Under the pieces are notes generated by a model. The model saw only the letters and a list, made by a program, of their open reading frames with translations. It did not search any database and was not told the DNA's origin. A stretch of 64,000 nt of DNA, taken from Gordonia sputi NBRC 100414 (GTDB taxonomy: Bacteria > Actinomycetota > Actinomycetes > Mycobacteriales > Mycobacteriaceae). The first letter of the stretch is position 1. Every line of letters starts with the position of its first letter. A program made the position numbers and the translations under genes. The stretch is from assembly GCF_000248055.1 (NCBI RefSeq), contig NZ_BAFC01000046.1:1-64000 (forward strand), given 5' to 3'. Positions 1-8,238 of the stretch are shown here, piece by piece.

Positions 1-63
1 GTCGAGTGGGCGTCGCATCCCGTCGAGTGGGCGCAGCATCCCGTCGAGTGGGCGTTGTCACCC
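1..63. repeat. 21-bp tandem repeat, three copies
   Basis: Three consecutive 21-bp units (1-21, 22-42, 43-63) each begin GTCGAGTGGGCG and end in CCC. They differ only in the middle of the unit. The first unit starts exactly at the window edge, so the array may continue to the left. It lies just upstream of the MFS gene promoter. Confidence 0.85.
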
Positions 64-92
64 GCCGTACAGCGGCTATCCGCCAACGAGAA

Positions 93-123
93 TTGGCACA
101 TACGCGCAGGGGCGCGGTAGCGT
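93..123 (+). promoter_or_regulatory. Promoter of the MFS transporter gene
   Basis: TTGGCA (93-98) and TAGCGT (118-123) are separated by 19 bp. The -10 element ends 8 nt before the ATG at 132, so the mRNA would be leaderless or nearly so. Confidence 0.45.
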
Positions 124-131
124 CGAACCCT

Positions 132-1679
132 ATGTCGTCACCTGGGCAAGCACACCGGCTGGATTTCGCGGCCGGGGCGTCGGACACCGACAATCAGTAC
201 CGGCCGGTGTTCGGGCTCGCGATCCTCGTGCTGTCGGGAATGCAGTTGCTGATGGTGCTCGACGGAACGGTCGCCGCGCTGGCGCTGCCGAAGATCCGTG
301 AGTCGCTGCAACTCTCGGAGTCGGGTGCGAACTGGATTATCAGCAGCTACGTCCTCGCATTCGGCGGGTTGATGCTCCTCGGTGGCCGACTCGGTGACAC
401 GTTCGGACGCAAGCGCATGTTCGTGATCGGCGTCGCAGCCTTCACCCTGACCTCACTGCTGTGTGGCCTGGCCTGGGATGAAACGAGTCTCATCGTCGGA
501 CGCGCCCTGCAGGGTGCCTCGGCAGCCGTCGCTGCGCCGACCGCGATGGCTCTGGTAGCCACGACGTTCGCGCCCGGTAAACCACGCAGTCAGGCGTTCG
601 CGATCTACGCGGCGATGACCGGTATCGGTTCTGTCGCGGGTCTGATCCTCGGTGGTGTGCTGACCCAGCTCTCGTGGCGTCTCGTCTTCCTGATCAACGT
701 CCCGATCGGACTGCTCGTCGCGGTCGGAGCCTACTTTGTCTTGCGCGAATCCCAGGGCGTGCGACTCTCTCTCGACCTACCGGGAGCCGTGCTCGCGACG
801 TTGGGATGCTCACTGCTGGTGCTCGCGGTGAACGAGGGTCCCAACGGTTGGGGCCGTCCGATCGTCATCGCCTCGTTCATCCTCGGTGGTCTCGCTCTCG
901 TGGCGTTCGTCATAGTCGAGCGTCGTGCGAGTAACCCGATCCTGCCGTTCGTTCTCTTCGACAACACCAGTCGTGTCGCCGCTTTGGTCGCCATCTTCTT
1001 CGCCAGCATGATCATGATGTGTATGGCGGTCTTCATCTCGCTCTACCTGCAGGGAATCCTGAAGTACACCCCTGTTCAGAGTGGTCTCGCGGTGGTGCCG
1101 TTCGCGTTCGGACTCGGTATCGCCGCGGCGATCGCGTCGAAGCTCGCGCTGCATGTCCAGCCGCGGTGGCTGGTGCTGTGCGGTGGAGCGATCATCCTGG
1201 CCGGCTGCGTCTACGCGGCGTCGATCGCGCCGAAGGCTCCGGCGTACTTCCCGAGCATCCTCATCCCTGTCGTGGTGATCGGTGTGGGTGTCGGTTTCGC
1301 TGTCATCCCGCTGACCCTGTCGGTTGTCGCGGGCGTCGGGCCGAACGAGATCGGGCCGCTCACCGCGCTCGCGCAGGTCGCACAGAACCTCGGCGGTGCA
1401 ATCGGGTTGGTCGCGGTCGGAGCGCTCGTGACGTCTCGCGCCCTGTCGCTCGGCGGCACCACCGCGCCCGTGGAGTCGATGAACAAGGCGCAACTCGCCG
1501 CGCAGGCCAACGGCTACGGACTGGCGTTCGCCTGTTGCGCGGGCATCGCGGTGATCGCCGCGATCGTCGTATTGTTCATGCGGTTCACGCCGGAGCAGGT
1601 TGCCGAGGGGCAGGCCGCGCAAGAAGCCGCCGACGCCGGGCTCGACTCCGACATCGCGCAGAACACCCACGACCACTGA
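132..1679 (+). CDS. MFS drug exporter, DHA2 (EmrB/QacA-like) family
   Basis: Predicted 515-residue inner-membrane proton-coupled multidrug exporter. The length and about 14 hydrophobic segments fit the DHA2 family. A motif A (GGRLGDTFGRKRMF) sits after the second segment, and a glycine-rich motif-C-like stretch (GSVAGLILGGVL) follows further on. The reading frame is open upstream to base 6, but that extension is Arg-rich and made of the 21-bp repeat. I therefore start at ATG 132, which also lies 8 nt after a TANNNT hexamer. The C-terminus is acidic and ends in His-Asp-His. The substrate cannot be read from sequence. No regulator is adjacent within the window. Confidence 0.85.
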   Translation: MSSPGQAHRLDFAAGASDTDNQYRPVFGLAILVLSGMQLLMVLDGTVAALALPKIRESLQLSESGANWIISSYVLAFGGLMLLGGRLGDTFGRKRMFVIGVAAFTLTSLLCGLAWDETSLIVGRALQGASAAVAAPTAMALVATTFAPGKPRSQAFAIYAAMTGIGSVAGLILGGVLTQLSWRLVFLINVPIGLLVAVGAYFVLRESQGVRLSLDLPGAVLATLGCSLLVLAVNEGPNGWGRPIVIASFILGGLALVAFVIVERRASNPILPFVLFDNTSRVAALVAIFFASMIMMCMAVFISLYLQGILKYTPVQSGLAVVPFAFGLGIAAAIASKLALHVQPRWLVLCGGAIILAGCVYAASIAPKAPAYFPSILIPVVVIGVGVGFAVIPLTLSVVAGVGPNEIGPLTALAQVAQNLGGAIGLVAVGALVTSRALSLGGTTAPVESMNKAQLAAQANGYGLAFACCAGIAVIAAIVVLFMRFTPEQVAEGQAAQEAADAGLDSDIAQNTHDH

Positions 1680-1686
1680 TCCGGTC

Positions 1687-2141
1687 TCAGGTGGAGTCCC
1701 AGAGACGCTGGTAGAAACTCATCCGCTCCTCGTCGAAGTCGACGCCGTACGACTCGACGAGCGGTCGTTCCCACCCGGGCCCGTAGACCCCGACCGAGCG
1801 CTGCGACGCTGATTTCGGGACGTTCGAGCCACGGCGTGAACACCGCCGAATCCCCCGGCGCTGCGGCCGTCAGCATCCACTCCGCGCTATCGTCGTATCC
1901 GGCGTCGAGCACGGTGGGACACGCGACGAACCGCGCCGCCCACGAGAGTCGGTGAGCTTCGGCGCGCAGGGAGACCTCGTCTGTCGGTGGCTGCCATTTC
2001 AGGTAGCGGGCGGACGGACCGTCGCCGAGTCGATAGGTGACGCCACCGACATCGTTGAGCCAGACCGGGGTGATCGGGTCGCCCGCCGGAACGCGAGAAG
2101 ACGACGTCGGGAAATTCGTGCGCGGGGACGGCAGAGGTCAT
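1687..2141 (-). pseudogene. Remnant of an aminoglycoside 3'-phosphotransferase gene
   Basis: Reading leftwards, ATG 2141 opens a frame beginning MTSAVPAHEFPDVVF. About 15 codons later the homology moves to the +1 frame (WLNDVGGVTYRLGDG, then RYLKWQPP, AEAHRLSWA and AAPGDSAVF), which is the N-lobe of APH-type kinases. After VAALGRGLRA the homology jumps to another frame and gives YGPGWERPLVESYGVDFDEE and a C-terminal YQRLWDST followed by TGA at 1689-1687, the family's C-terminus. Only about 150 codons remain where the family has roughly 260. The catalytic loop (HGD...N) and the Mg-binding DLG are gone. At least one frameshift and one internal deletion of about 100 codons are needed, so it is non-functional. 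Confidence 0.8.
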
Positions 2142-2151
2142 CGGGTGCGCG

Positions 2152-2892
2152 TCAGTCGGTCAAGACGACGATCTCGTCGGGTCGGGGGATCTCGACGCAC
2201 TGCCCGGCGTCGGACAGCACGGCGGCGAGGGCGTTGATGTCGCGGACGTTTCGGCGCGTCCGTACCAGTTCGCGGGCCATCAGACCCTTGTAGTGCTTGT
2301 TGAAGTGGCTCACCACTTTTCGGGACCCGTCGGGCGCCTCCGTCATCACCGTGGCAGTCACCGCGCCCGAGATGGGCCCCAGCTGCTGGTAGATCCCCGA
2401 GCGCAGGTCGACGACGAAATCGTCCACCGCGTCGAGCGTGTTCGAGAGAGCAGGCTTCCACGCCGAGGTGAGCGTGCCGAAGCCGGGCAGCGTGGATCCA
2501 CCCGAGAGGCGGTAGGCGGGTATCCGATCGCCGGCCCGGATGACCCCGAACAGCGCCGACCCGATCGCGAGGCGGTCTGCCGCTTTCGCTTTGCCCGCGC
2601 GGGTCAGCGATCGGTGGTCGAGGGCGTCGTAAAGCACGCCGGTGTAGCGCTCGATCGCAGGGCGCGTCGGGGAGAGCCAGAGGTCGGCGTTGCTGTCGAC
2701 CTCGGCGAGCTGTGTCTTGCCGAGCCCGAGTGCCTTCACGCTCGCGTCGAGATCGCTCGCGAGGTCGACGACGGCGTCGGCGATCTGTTTGCGCACGGGA
2801 TTGAGTTCGGTGAACGACAGTGTGTCGAGGTCGAGTGGGGCGCCGGAACCCCCGTCGGACTTGGTTTCCGAGGGCGGGAGGATGACGAGCAC
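2152..2892 (-). CDS. yaaA: YaaA/DUF328 family peroxide-stress protein
   Basis: 246-residue cytosolic protein of the YaaA (UPF0246) family. In E. coli the family lowers free iron during peroxide stress and binds DNA. Visible signatures are LPPSETK at the N-terminus, GSALFGVI in the middle and HFNKHYKG near the C-terminus. I chose GTG 2892 rather than GTG 2901. It gives the family-typical start MLVILPPSETK and lies 7 nt downstream of a TACAGT hexamer that overlaps the alternative codon. It is divergent from proS; the phosphotransferase remnant follows 10 bp downstream on the same strand. Confidence 0.88.
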   Translation of the reverse strand: MLVILPPSETKSDGGSGAPLDLDTLSFTELNPVRKQIADAVVDLASDLDASVKALGLGKTQLAEVDSNADLWLSPTRPAIERYTGVLYDALDHRSLTRAGKAKAADRLAIGSALFGVIRAGDRIPAYRLSGGSTLPGFGTLTSAWKPALSNTLDAVDDFVVDLRSGIYQQLGPISGAVTATVMTEAPDGSRKVVSHFNKHYKGLMARELVRTRRNVRDINALAAVLSDAGQCVEIPRPDEIVVLTD

Positions 2893-2899
2893 GTCGAAC

Positions 2900-2905
2900 A
2901 CTGTA
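2900..2905 (-). promoter_or_regulatory. -10 element of yaaA (leaderless)
   Basis: TACAGT on the minus strand, 7 nt before GTG 2892. It decides the yaaA start. Confidence 0.4.
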
Positions 2906-2949
2906 TCCGGCCACGTGGACGGGACCGAAAAGCGCGTGCGGTGGCCGAC

Positions 2950-2955
2950 TAGACT
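2950..2955 (+). promoter_or_regulatory. -10 element of proS (leaderless)
   Basis: TAGACT, 8 nt before the GTG start of proS. It lies 45 bp from the divergent yaaA hexamer. Confidence 0.5.
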
Positions 2956-2963
2956 GATCGACC

Positions 2964-4706
2964 GTGATCACACGGATGTCGACGCTGTTCCTGCGTACGC
3001 TGCGCGATGACCCGGCAGACGCCGAGGTTCCCAGCCACAAGCTGCTTGTTCGCGCTGGATATGTTCGGCGTGTCGCGCCGGGCGTGTACAGCTGGCTCCC
3101 CCTGGGGCTTCGGGTTCTCAGGGCGGTCGAGAACATCGTGCGCGAGGAGATGAACTCGATCGGCGCGCAGGAGATCCTGCTGCCCGCGCTGTTGCCGCGT
3201 GAACCGTACGAGACGACTGCCCGCTGGACCGAGTACGGCGACAACCTCTTTCGTGTGAAGGACCGCAAGGGCACCGACATGCTCCTCGGTCCGACGCACG
3301 AGGAGATCTTCGCGCAGCTGGTCAAGAGCGAGTACTCGTCGTACAAGGATCTGCCGGTCATCCTGTATCAGATCCAGACCAAGTACCGCGACGAGGAACG
3401 TCCGCGCGCAGGCATCCTGCGTGGACGCGAGTTCGTGATGAAGGACTCGTACTCTTTCGACCTCGACGACGACGGACTCAAGGCCTCCTACATCGCGCAC
3501 CGTGACGCCTACCAGCGCATCTTCGCGCGCCTCGCGGTGCGATACGTCATCGTCGCCGCGACGTCCGGCGCGATGGGCGGCAGTGCCTCGGAGGAGTTCC
3601 TCGCCGAGAGCGAGGTCGGCGAGGACACGTTCGTGCGTTGCCTGGAGTCGGGCTATGCGGCCAACGTCGAGGCCGTCGTCACGCCTGCACCCGAACCGAT
3701 TCCGTTCGACGGACTCGCGGAGGCGCAGGTTCACGAGACCCCTGACACCACCACCATCGAGACGCTCGTCGCGTGGGCCAACGACGCCCTCGACGGGACG
3801 TTCGACGCCGCGGACACACTCAAGAACGTCATGGTCAAGGTTCGCGAACCCGGAGGCGAGTGGGAGTTGCTCGGCATCGGGGTGCCGGGCAACCGGGAGA
3901 TCGACGTCAAGCGGCTCGAGGCGTCGTTGGAGCCCGCAGAAGTCGAGCTGCTGACCGAAGCCGACTTCGCGGCCAACTCGTTCCTGGTGAAGGGCTACAT
4001 CGGACCGAAAGCCTTGCAGGAGAACGGCGTCCGCTATCTCGTCGATCCGCGCGTCGTCGACGGCACGGCGTGGATCACCGGTGCCGACCAGCCCAACCGG
4101 CACGTCGTCGGACTCGTTGCCGGGCGCGACTTCACGGTGGACGGGACCATCGAGGCGGCCGAAATCCTCGACGGCGACCTCTCTCCGGACGGCAAGGGAC
4201 CGCTGGTGGCCGCGAAGGGCATCGAGATCGGTCACATCTTCCAGCTGGGCCAGAAGTACACCAACGCCTTCGAGGTGGATGTACTCGGCGAAAGCGGAAA
4301 GCCGGTCCGCCTCACCATGGGGTCCTACGGTGTCGGCGTGTCGCGGCTTGTCGCGGTGATTGCTGAACAGCAGCACGACGACAAGGGGCTGCGCTGGCCC
4401 GCAGAGGTCGCGCCCTACGACGTGCACCTGGTGATCGCCAACAAGGACGAGGCCGCGATCGGCGGCGCGACGTCGCTGGCCGAGGAACTCGACGCCGCGG
4501 GCCTCGACGTCCTGCTCGACGACCGCAAGTCGTCGCCCGGCGTGAAGTTCAAGGACGCCGAACTGCTCGGCATGCCCACCGTGGTCGTGGTGGGCCGCGG
4601 CTACGCCAACGGCGTCGTCGAGGTCCGCGATCGCTTCACCGGCGAGAGCGCCGAGGTACCGGTCGACAACGCAGTGTCGGCGATCGTCGCCGCGGTGCGC
4701 GGGTAG
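2964..4706 (+). CDS. proS: Prolyl-tRNA synthetase (class II, bacterial type)
   Basis: 580 residues; charges tRNA-Pro with proline in the cytosol. The N-terminus ([20 protein letters not shown]) and the class II core (GPTHEEIF, then [20 protein letters not shown]) are clear. The central part, about residues 220-400, is the YbaK-like editing insertion of the bacterial ProRS type. The anticodon-binding domain follows ([12 protein letters not shown]). The GTG start at 2964 follows TAGACT by 8 nt, so translation is probably leaderless. Same neighbourhood as Rv2845c in M. tuberculosis. Confidence 0.97.
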   Translation: MITRMSTLFLRTLRDDPADAEVPSHKLLVRAGYVRRVAPGVYSWLPLGLRVLRAVENIVREEMNSIGAQEILLPALLPREPYETTARWTEYGDNLFRVKDRKGTDMLLGPTHEEIFAQLVKSEYSSYKDLPVILYQIQTKYRDEERPRAGILRGREFVMKDSYSFDLDDDGLKASYIAHRDAYQRIFARLAVRYVIVAATSGAMGGSASEEFLAESEVGEDTFVRCLESGYAANVEAVVTPAPEPIPFDGLAEAQVHETPDTTTIETLVAWANDALDGTFDAADTLKNVMVKVREPGGEWELLGIGVPGNREIDVKRLEASLEPAEVELLTEADFAANSFLVKGYIGPKALQENGVRYLVDPRVVDGTAWITGADQPNRHVVGLVAGRDFTVDGTIEAAEILDGDLSPDGKGPLVAAKGIEIGHIFQLGQKYTNAFEVDVLGESGKPVRLTMGSYGVGVSRLVAVIAEQQHDDKGLRWPAEVAPYDVHLVIANKDEAAIGGATSLAEELDAAGLDVLLDDRKSSPGVKFKDAELLGMPTVVVVGRGYANGVVEVRDRFTGESAEVPVDNAVSAIVAAVRG

Positions 4707-4768
4707 CTTCCGGCGGCCGGTCCGGCAACCCGGGTTGACCGGGCTGTCGGGCTACGCGGACTACCGGA

Positions 4769-5203
4769 CTATTGCGGCTGTCCCGGGAATGGGACGGTCA
4801 CCGGACTCTCGCGCAATGCTGCACGCCAGGTGGCCGCGCGCTGCGCGCAGTCGGTGAGCTGGTCGACGGCCAGGCGGCGCGCCGATTCGGAGTCGGCGCG
4901 CTCGAGCGTCGAGCGATATGCCGTGGCGCAGTCATTCTCGGCCGCCAGCGCGGCACGGGCAGCACTCGTCGGGTCAGTGACCTGCACGGGCAGCGTGTAC
5001 CCGGCGGCCATATCGGGTGGAGTCGCGCCTGCCGCCGTGATGGCAGCGTTGAGTGCGTCGCGTGCCGCGCGGTGGGCGGCGATGTAGTCGGCGACAGTGC
5101 CGCGTCGAGTCGCGGAGACAAAAGCTGTCGTGACCCCGTACGTGAAGATCGCGGCATTCTCGGCCTGCGTCGCCGTGGCCAAAGCGTCGGTTGTTGCGGT
5201 CAT
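4769..5203 (-). CDS. Ferritin-like DUF4439 domain protein
   Basis: 144 residues, alanine-rich and helical. The pattern (QAENAAIFTYGVT..., then HRAARDAL, then AAENDCATAYRSTLE) fits the DUF4439 ferritin-like four-helix fold. The usual Glu/His di-iron ligands are not obvious, so metal binding is uncertain. The chosen ATG 5203 overlaps the stop of the upstream lipoprotein gene (ATGA), which indicates translational coupling. The frame is open upstream but that stretch reads through the neighbour. Equivalent in position to Rv2844. Confidence 0.75.
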   Translation of the reverse strand: MTATTDALATATQAENAAIFTYGVTTAFVSATRRGTVADYIAAHRAARDALNAAITAAGATPPDMAAGYTLPVQVTDPTSAARAALAAENDCATAYRSTLERADSESARRLAVDQLTDCAQRAATWRAALRESPVTVPFPGQPQ

Positions 5204-5766
5204 GCGAGCTGCACCTCCACGAGTGTGGCGACCGAGGCGCTGACCGACCCGGCCAGCCCTGCCGAGTAGCCCTTCAGTGAGATCGCGGCGTCGTGTGCTG
5301 CACGCGTCGACGCACGGAGCGACGAGCACAGCTCGTCGAGCGTTCCCGCTGTCGACGACGACCCCGGTGTGGACGTCTCGGACGCCCCCGCACCGGTGGA
5401 GCCGGGCGTCGCGGAGGCCGACGGCGCTGCAGACAACTGGCTCGCGGTGTCGGAGTCGAGGCGTTGGACCTCCTGCGATAGCGCGGTCGCGTGGGCGTCA
5501 CGCTGGTCGGCGATCACTCCGAGCGCTGCGCTGTAAGTCGGAAGACGTGGTGCGAGCGAACGAGCTGCCGCAGCGTCGGAGCGGGCAGCCTTGGCCAGGG
5601 GGAGCAGGGCGGTGGCGGTGATCTCATTCGGCGTCGGGCCGCTGTCACACGCGCTCGACGCGCCGATCACGAGTGCTCCGGCGCCGATCGCGAGGCTGCC
5701 TCGTAAGACGGTGCGACGATTCACGGCGTCGAGTACATCGGGGGCTGCTGGCTTCACCCGACACAT
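5200..5766 (-). CDS. Exported lipoprotein with Tat-like signal, partner of the DUF4439 protein
   Basis: 188 residues from ATG 5766. A twin-arginine motif (NRRTVLRGSLAIG) leads into a hydrophobic stretch and a lipobox ending ASSAC, so the mature protein should be lipid-anchored outside the membrane. The mature part is Ala/Ser-rich, helical, with a Ser/Thr/Gly/Pro linker around residues 115-140. Its second half resembles the same ferritin-like helical fold as its neighbour. The function is unknown; the position matches Rv2843. GTG 5757 is an alternative start. Confidence 0.72.
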   Translation of the reverse strand: MCRVKPAAPDVLDAVNRRTVLRGSLAIGAGALVIGASSACDSGPTPNEITATALLPLAKAARSDAAAARSLAPRLPTYSAALGVIADQRDAHATALSQEVQRLDSDTASQLSAAPSASATPGSTGAGASETSTPGSSSTAGTLDELCSSLRASTRAAHDAAISLKGYSAGLAGSVSASVATLVEVQLA

Positions 5767-5899
5767 GATGCCAGTCCGGCACACCCGTGGTGCGGGCCGC
5801 ACGGACCACAGGAGGTCCGACGGTCTGCCCGGTGATCGCCAGTAGCCTGCCGGGTCCGGGACCGGTCGCAAGGTGGTCGGGAGAGGGTCGCGGATCGAC

Positions 5900-5905
5900 T
5901 AGAAT
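5900..5905 (+). promoter_or_regulatory. Probable -10 of the rimP-nusA-infB operon
   Basis: TAGAAT 120 bp upstream of rimP in a gene-free stretch (5767-6025). No clear -35. It implies a leader of about 110 nt. Confidence 0.35.
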
Positions 5906-6025
5906 AGGGTGCCGTCGCATGCGGCAGACCAATTGCCGCGACAGCTGACCGACGACAATGAACGCACCTGAAGACCGCAACTGAAAGCACTGCGCGGCAA
6001 GCGAAGACGAGGAGTGAGGAGAGCA

Positions 6026-6571
6026 ATGAGCATCGATACGCGACAACTCCGCACGCTCGTCGACACCTTTGTCGCCGACCGCGGATTCGACGTCGAAGAC
6101 GTCGTGATCACCAACGGTGCAGACGGCGACGCGGTCGTCGTGACCGTCGATCGGGATGGGGGAGGTTCGCTCGACGAGCTCGCCGACCTCAGTCGCGAGC
6201 TGTCCGACGCGCTCGACGCCGATCCCGCCTACGCCGACATCGACACACTCGAGGTCACCTCACCCGGCGTCGACAGGCCGCTCACCACCGAACGGCAGTG
6301 GCGTCGTGCCACCGGACGCAAGGTGCTCATCGATCTCGCCGGCGACGACGGTCCGACCCGTGTCGCAGGCAGGGTCGGACCGCTCCACGACGGCCAGGTC
6401 GACATCGTGAGCAACGACCGCGGCCGTTTCCGAGTCCGCACCGTCGAACTCGACGCCGTCACACGTGCTGTGGTCGACGTCGACTTCTCGCGGCCGGGAG
6501 TCGCCGAGCTGCGATTGTGCGGCCTCGACGACGCGCAGATCGCGCAACGTCGCGACACCGTCAACTCGTAG
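6026..6571 (+). CDS. rimP: Ribosome maturation factor RimP
   Basis: 181 residues; assists late 30S subunit assembly in the cytosol. The N-terminal domain carries the family core ending in EVTSPGVDRPLT, followed by the Sm-like C-terminal domain (GRVGPLHDGQVDIV). A strong purine-rich ribosome site (AGGAGTGAGGAG) precedes ATG 6026, which rules against the in-frame codon 12 nt upstream. First gene of the classic rimP-nusA-ylxR-infB-rbfA order. Confidence 0.95.
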   Translation: MSIDTRQLRTLVDTFVADRGFDVEDVVITNGADGDAVVVTVDRDGGGSLDELADLSRELSDALDADPAYADIDTLEVTSPGVDRPLTTERQWRRATGRKVLIDLAGDDGPTRVAGRVGPLHDGQVDIVSNDRGRFRVRTVELDAVTRAVVDVDFSRPGVAELRLCGLDDAQIAQRRDTVNS

Positions 6572-6640
6572 CGACCGACCATAGAACTCAACCAACAGCC
6601 GAAAATTCCATAGCAGCCGACAAGTGAATAGGAGCGCCCC

Positions 6641-7681
6641 ATGAACATCGACATCAATGCACTGCGCATGATCGAGGCCGACAAGGGAATCTCGATCGAC
6701 ACGGTCATCACCGCCATCGAAACCGCATTGCTCACCGCATACCGCCACACCGACGGATTCGCGCCGCACGCGCGCATCGACGTCAATCGCAAGAGCGGGG
6801 CGGTCAGGGTGATGGCGCAGGAGGTCGACGAGGACGGCACCGTCGTCCACGAATACGACGACACCCCCGAGGGTTTCGGCCGTATCGCGGCCACCACCGC
6901 CCGTCAGGTCATCCTGCAGCGTCTGCGTGACGCGGAGAACGAGAAGAACTTCGGCGATTTCGTCACCCACGAGGGCGAGATCGTTGGTGGCGTTGTGCAA
7001 CAGGACGCCCGCGCCAACGCACGCGGCATGATCGTCGTGCAGATCGGTAGCGACGCCAACAGCGCGGAGGGAATCATCCCGCCCGCCGAGCAGGTGCCCG
7101 GCGAGAGCTACAAACACGGCGACCGCATCAAGTGCTACGTCGTCGGCGTCTCGCGTGGTCCGCGTGGACCACAGATCACGCTGTCGCGTACCCATCCGAA
7201 CCTGGTGCGCAAGCTCTTCGCACTCGAGGTACCCGAGATCGAGGACGGCTCGGTCGAGATCGTCGCAGTCGCGCGTGAGGCGGGCCACCGCTCCAAGATC
7301 GCCGTGCACACCGGTGTCAGCGGACTCAACGCCAAGGGCGCGTGCATCGGACCGATGGGTCAGCGCGTACGCAACGTGATGAGTGAGTTGTCCGGCGAGA
7401 AGATCGACATCATCGACTACGACACCGATCCCGCTGTGTTCGTCGGGAACGCACTGTCGCCTGCGAAGGTCGTCTCGGTGGAGGTGGTCGACGCGGCACA
7501 GAAGGCAGCGCGCGTCGTCGTACCCGACTATCAGCTCTCGCTCGCGATCGGTAAGGAAGGTCAGAACGCACGACTGGCCGCTCGTCTGACGGGGTGGCGA
7601 ATCGACATCCGCTCCGACGCCGACGACGCTCCCAGCGCACCCGCCGGCCAGTCGGGCGGGCCGGGAGCCGGACGGGCGTGA
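6641..7681 (+). CDS. nusA: Transcription termination/antitermination factor NusA
   Basis: 346 residues, the usual length in actinobacteria, which lack the C-terminal acidic repeats of E. coli NusA. The N-terminal RNA-polymerase-binding domain ([20 protein letters not shown]) is followed by an S1 domain (about 105-180) and two KH domains ([14 protein letters not shown] and [18 protein letters not shown]). It modulates pausing, termination and rRNA antitermination. A ribosome site (AGGAGCG) lies before ATG 6641. Confidence 0.97.
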   Translation: MNIDINALRMIEADKGISIDTVITAIETALLTAYRHTDGFAPHARIDVNRKSGAVRVMAQEVDEDGTVVHEYDDTPEGFGRIAATTARQVILQRLRDAENEKNFGDFVTHEGEIVGGVVQQDARANARGMIVVQIGSDANSAEGIIPPAEQVPGESYKHGDRIKCYVVGVSRGPRGPQITLSRTHPNLVRKLFALEVPEIEDGSVEIVAVAREAGHRSKIAVHTGVSGLNAKGACIGPMGQRVRNVMSELSGEKIDIIDYDTDPAVFVGNALSPAKVVSVEVVDAAQKAARVVVPDYQLSLAIGKEGQNARLAARLTGWRIDIRSDADDAPSAPAGQSGGPGAGRA

Positions 7682-7716
7682 TGAGGTCCGGTTGTCCAGT
7701 TCGGTACTCGGCGCGC

Positions 7717-7722
7717 TAGACT
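7717..7722 (+). promoter_or_regulatory. Possible internal -10 before ylxR
   Basis: TAGACT ends 5 nt before ATG 7728. It could drive leaderless expression of ylxR-infB from within the operon. The spacing is shorter than in the other examples. Confidence 0.3.
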
Positions 7723-7727
7723 GATCG

Positions 7728-8159
7728 ATGGTCACGCGAATGCGGCCGGCCGCCCCCTGTGGAGTTACTTCCGATGGTGGTGACCGGTCCGGTCGGCGGA
7801 ACGATTCTTCGCAGAGTCATTCTCCGCAAGGTCCGATCCGTATGTGTCTGGGATGTCGGCAGCGAGCCGGTATCGCAGAGCTGGTCCGTGTCGTCGCCCC
7901 TACAGGTGCGAGCGGCCCGAGGATCGTTGTCGACATCGCGAAGACCATGCCTGGGCGAGGTGCGTGGCTGCATCCGGTGGCGGACTGTGTGTCCGCCGCG
8001 GTTCGACGCAACGCGTTTGCCCGGGCGCTGAGGAGTCCGGGACTGGTCGTAGACCAGTCCGACCTCAAAGAAGTGCTGTTCACCCGCTCGGGAGATGGCA
8101 CGGACGAGAGCGGCCCTAACGGGCCAGAACAGGTAGCAGAAGACATGAGCACACCGTGA
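7728..8159 (+). CDS. ylxR: YlxR (DUF448) RNA-binding protein
   Basis: 143 residues. The YlxR core is recognisable from PIRMCLGCRQRAGIAELVRV (residues about 37-56), then PGRGAWLHP and the end of the fold at KEVLFTR. Family members are small RNA-binding proteins encoded between nusA and infB. The first 36 residues (Ser/Arg-rich) are not conserved, and the true start could be further in. ATG 7728 is kept because a TAGACT hexamer precedes it and no better ribosome site is visible. Confidence 0.85.
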   Translation: MVTRMRPAAPCGVTSDGGDRSGRRNDSSQSHSPQGPIRMCLGCRQRAGIAELVRVVAPTGASGPRIVVDIAKTMPGRGAWLHPVADCVSAAVRRNAFARALRSPGLVVDQSDLKEVLFTRSGDGTDESGPNGPEQVAEDMSTP

Positions 8160-8238
8160 AGTCACCACGATGAGCACGTATCGGACGTAATCCGAGGCCG
8201 TGGCGGGCAAGCCGCTCGGCCTCCAAGTGAGGAGAGCA

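Noticed and set aside
6-131. 42-residue N-terminal extension of the MFS protein
   Set aside because: It is translated 21-bp repeat DNA, Arg-rich, and the promoter hexamer lies inside it.
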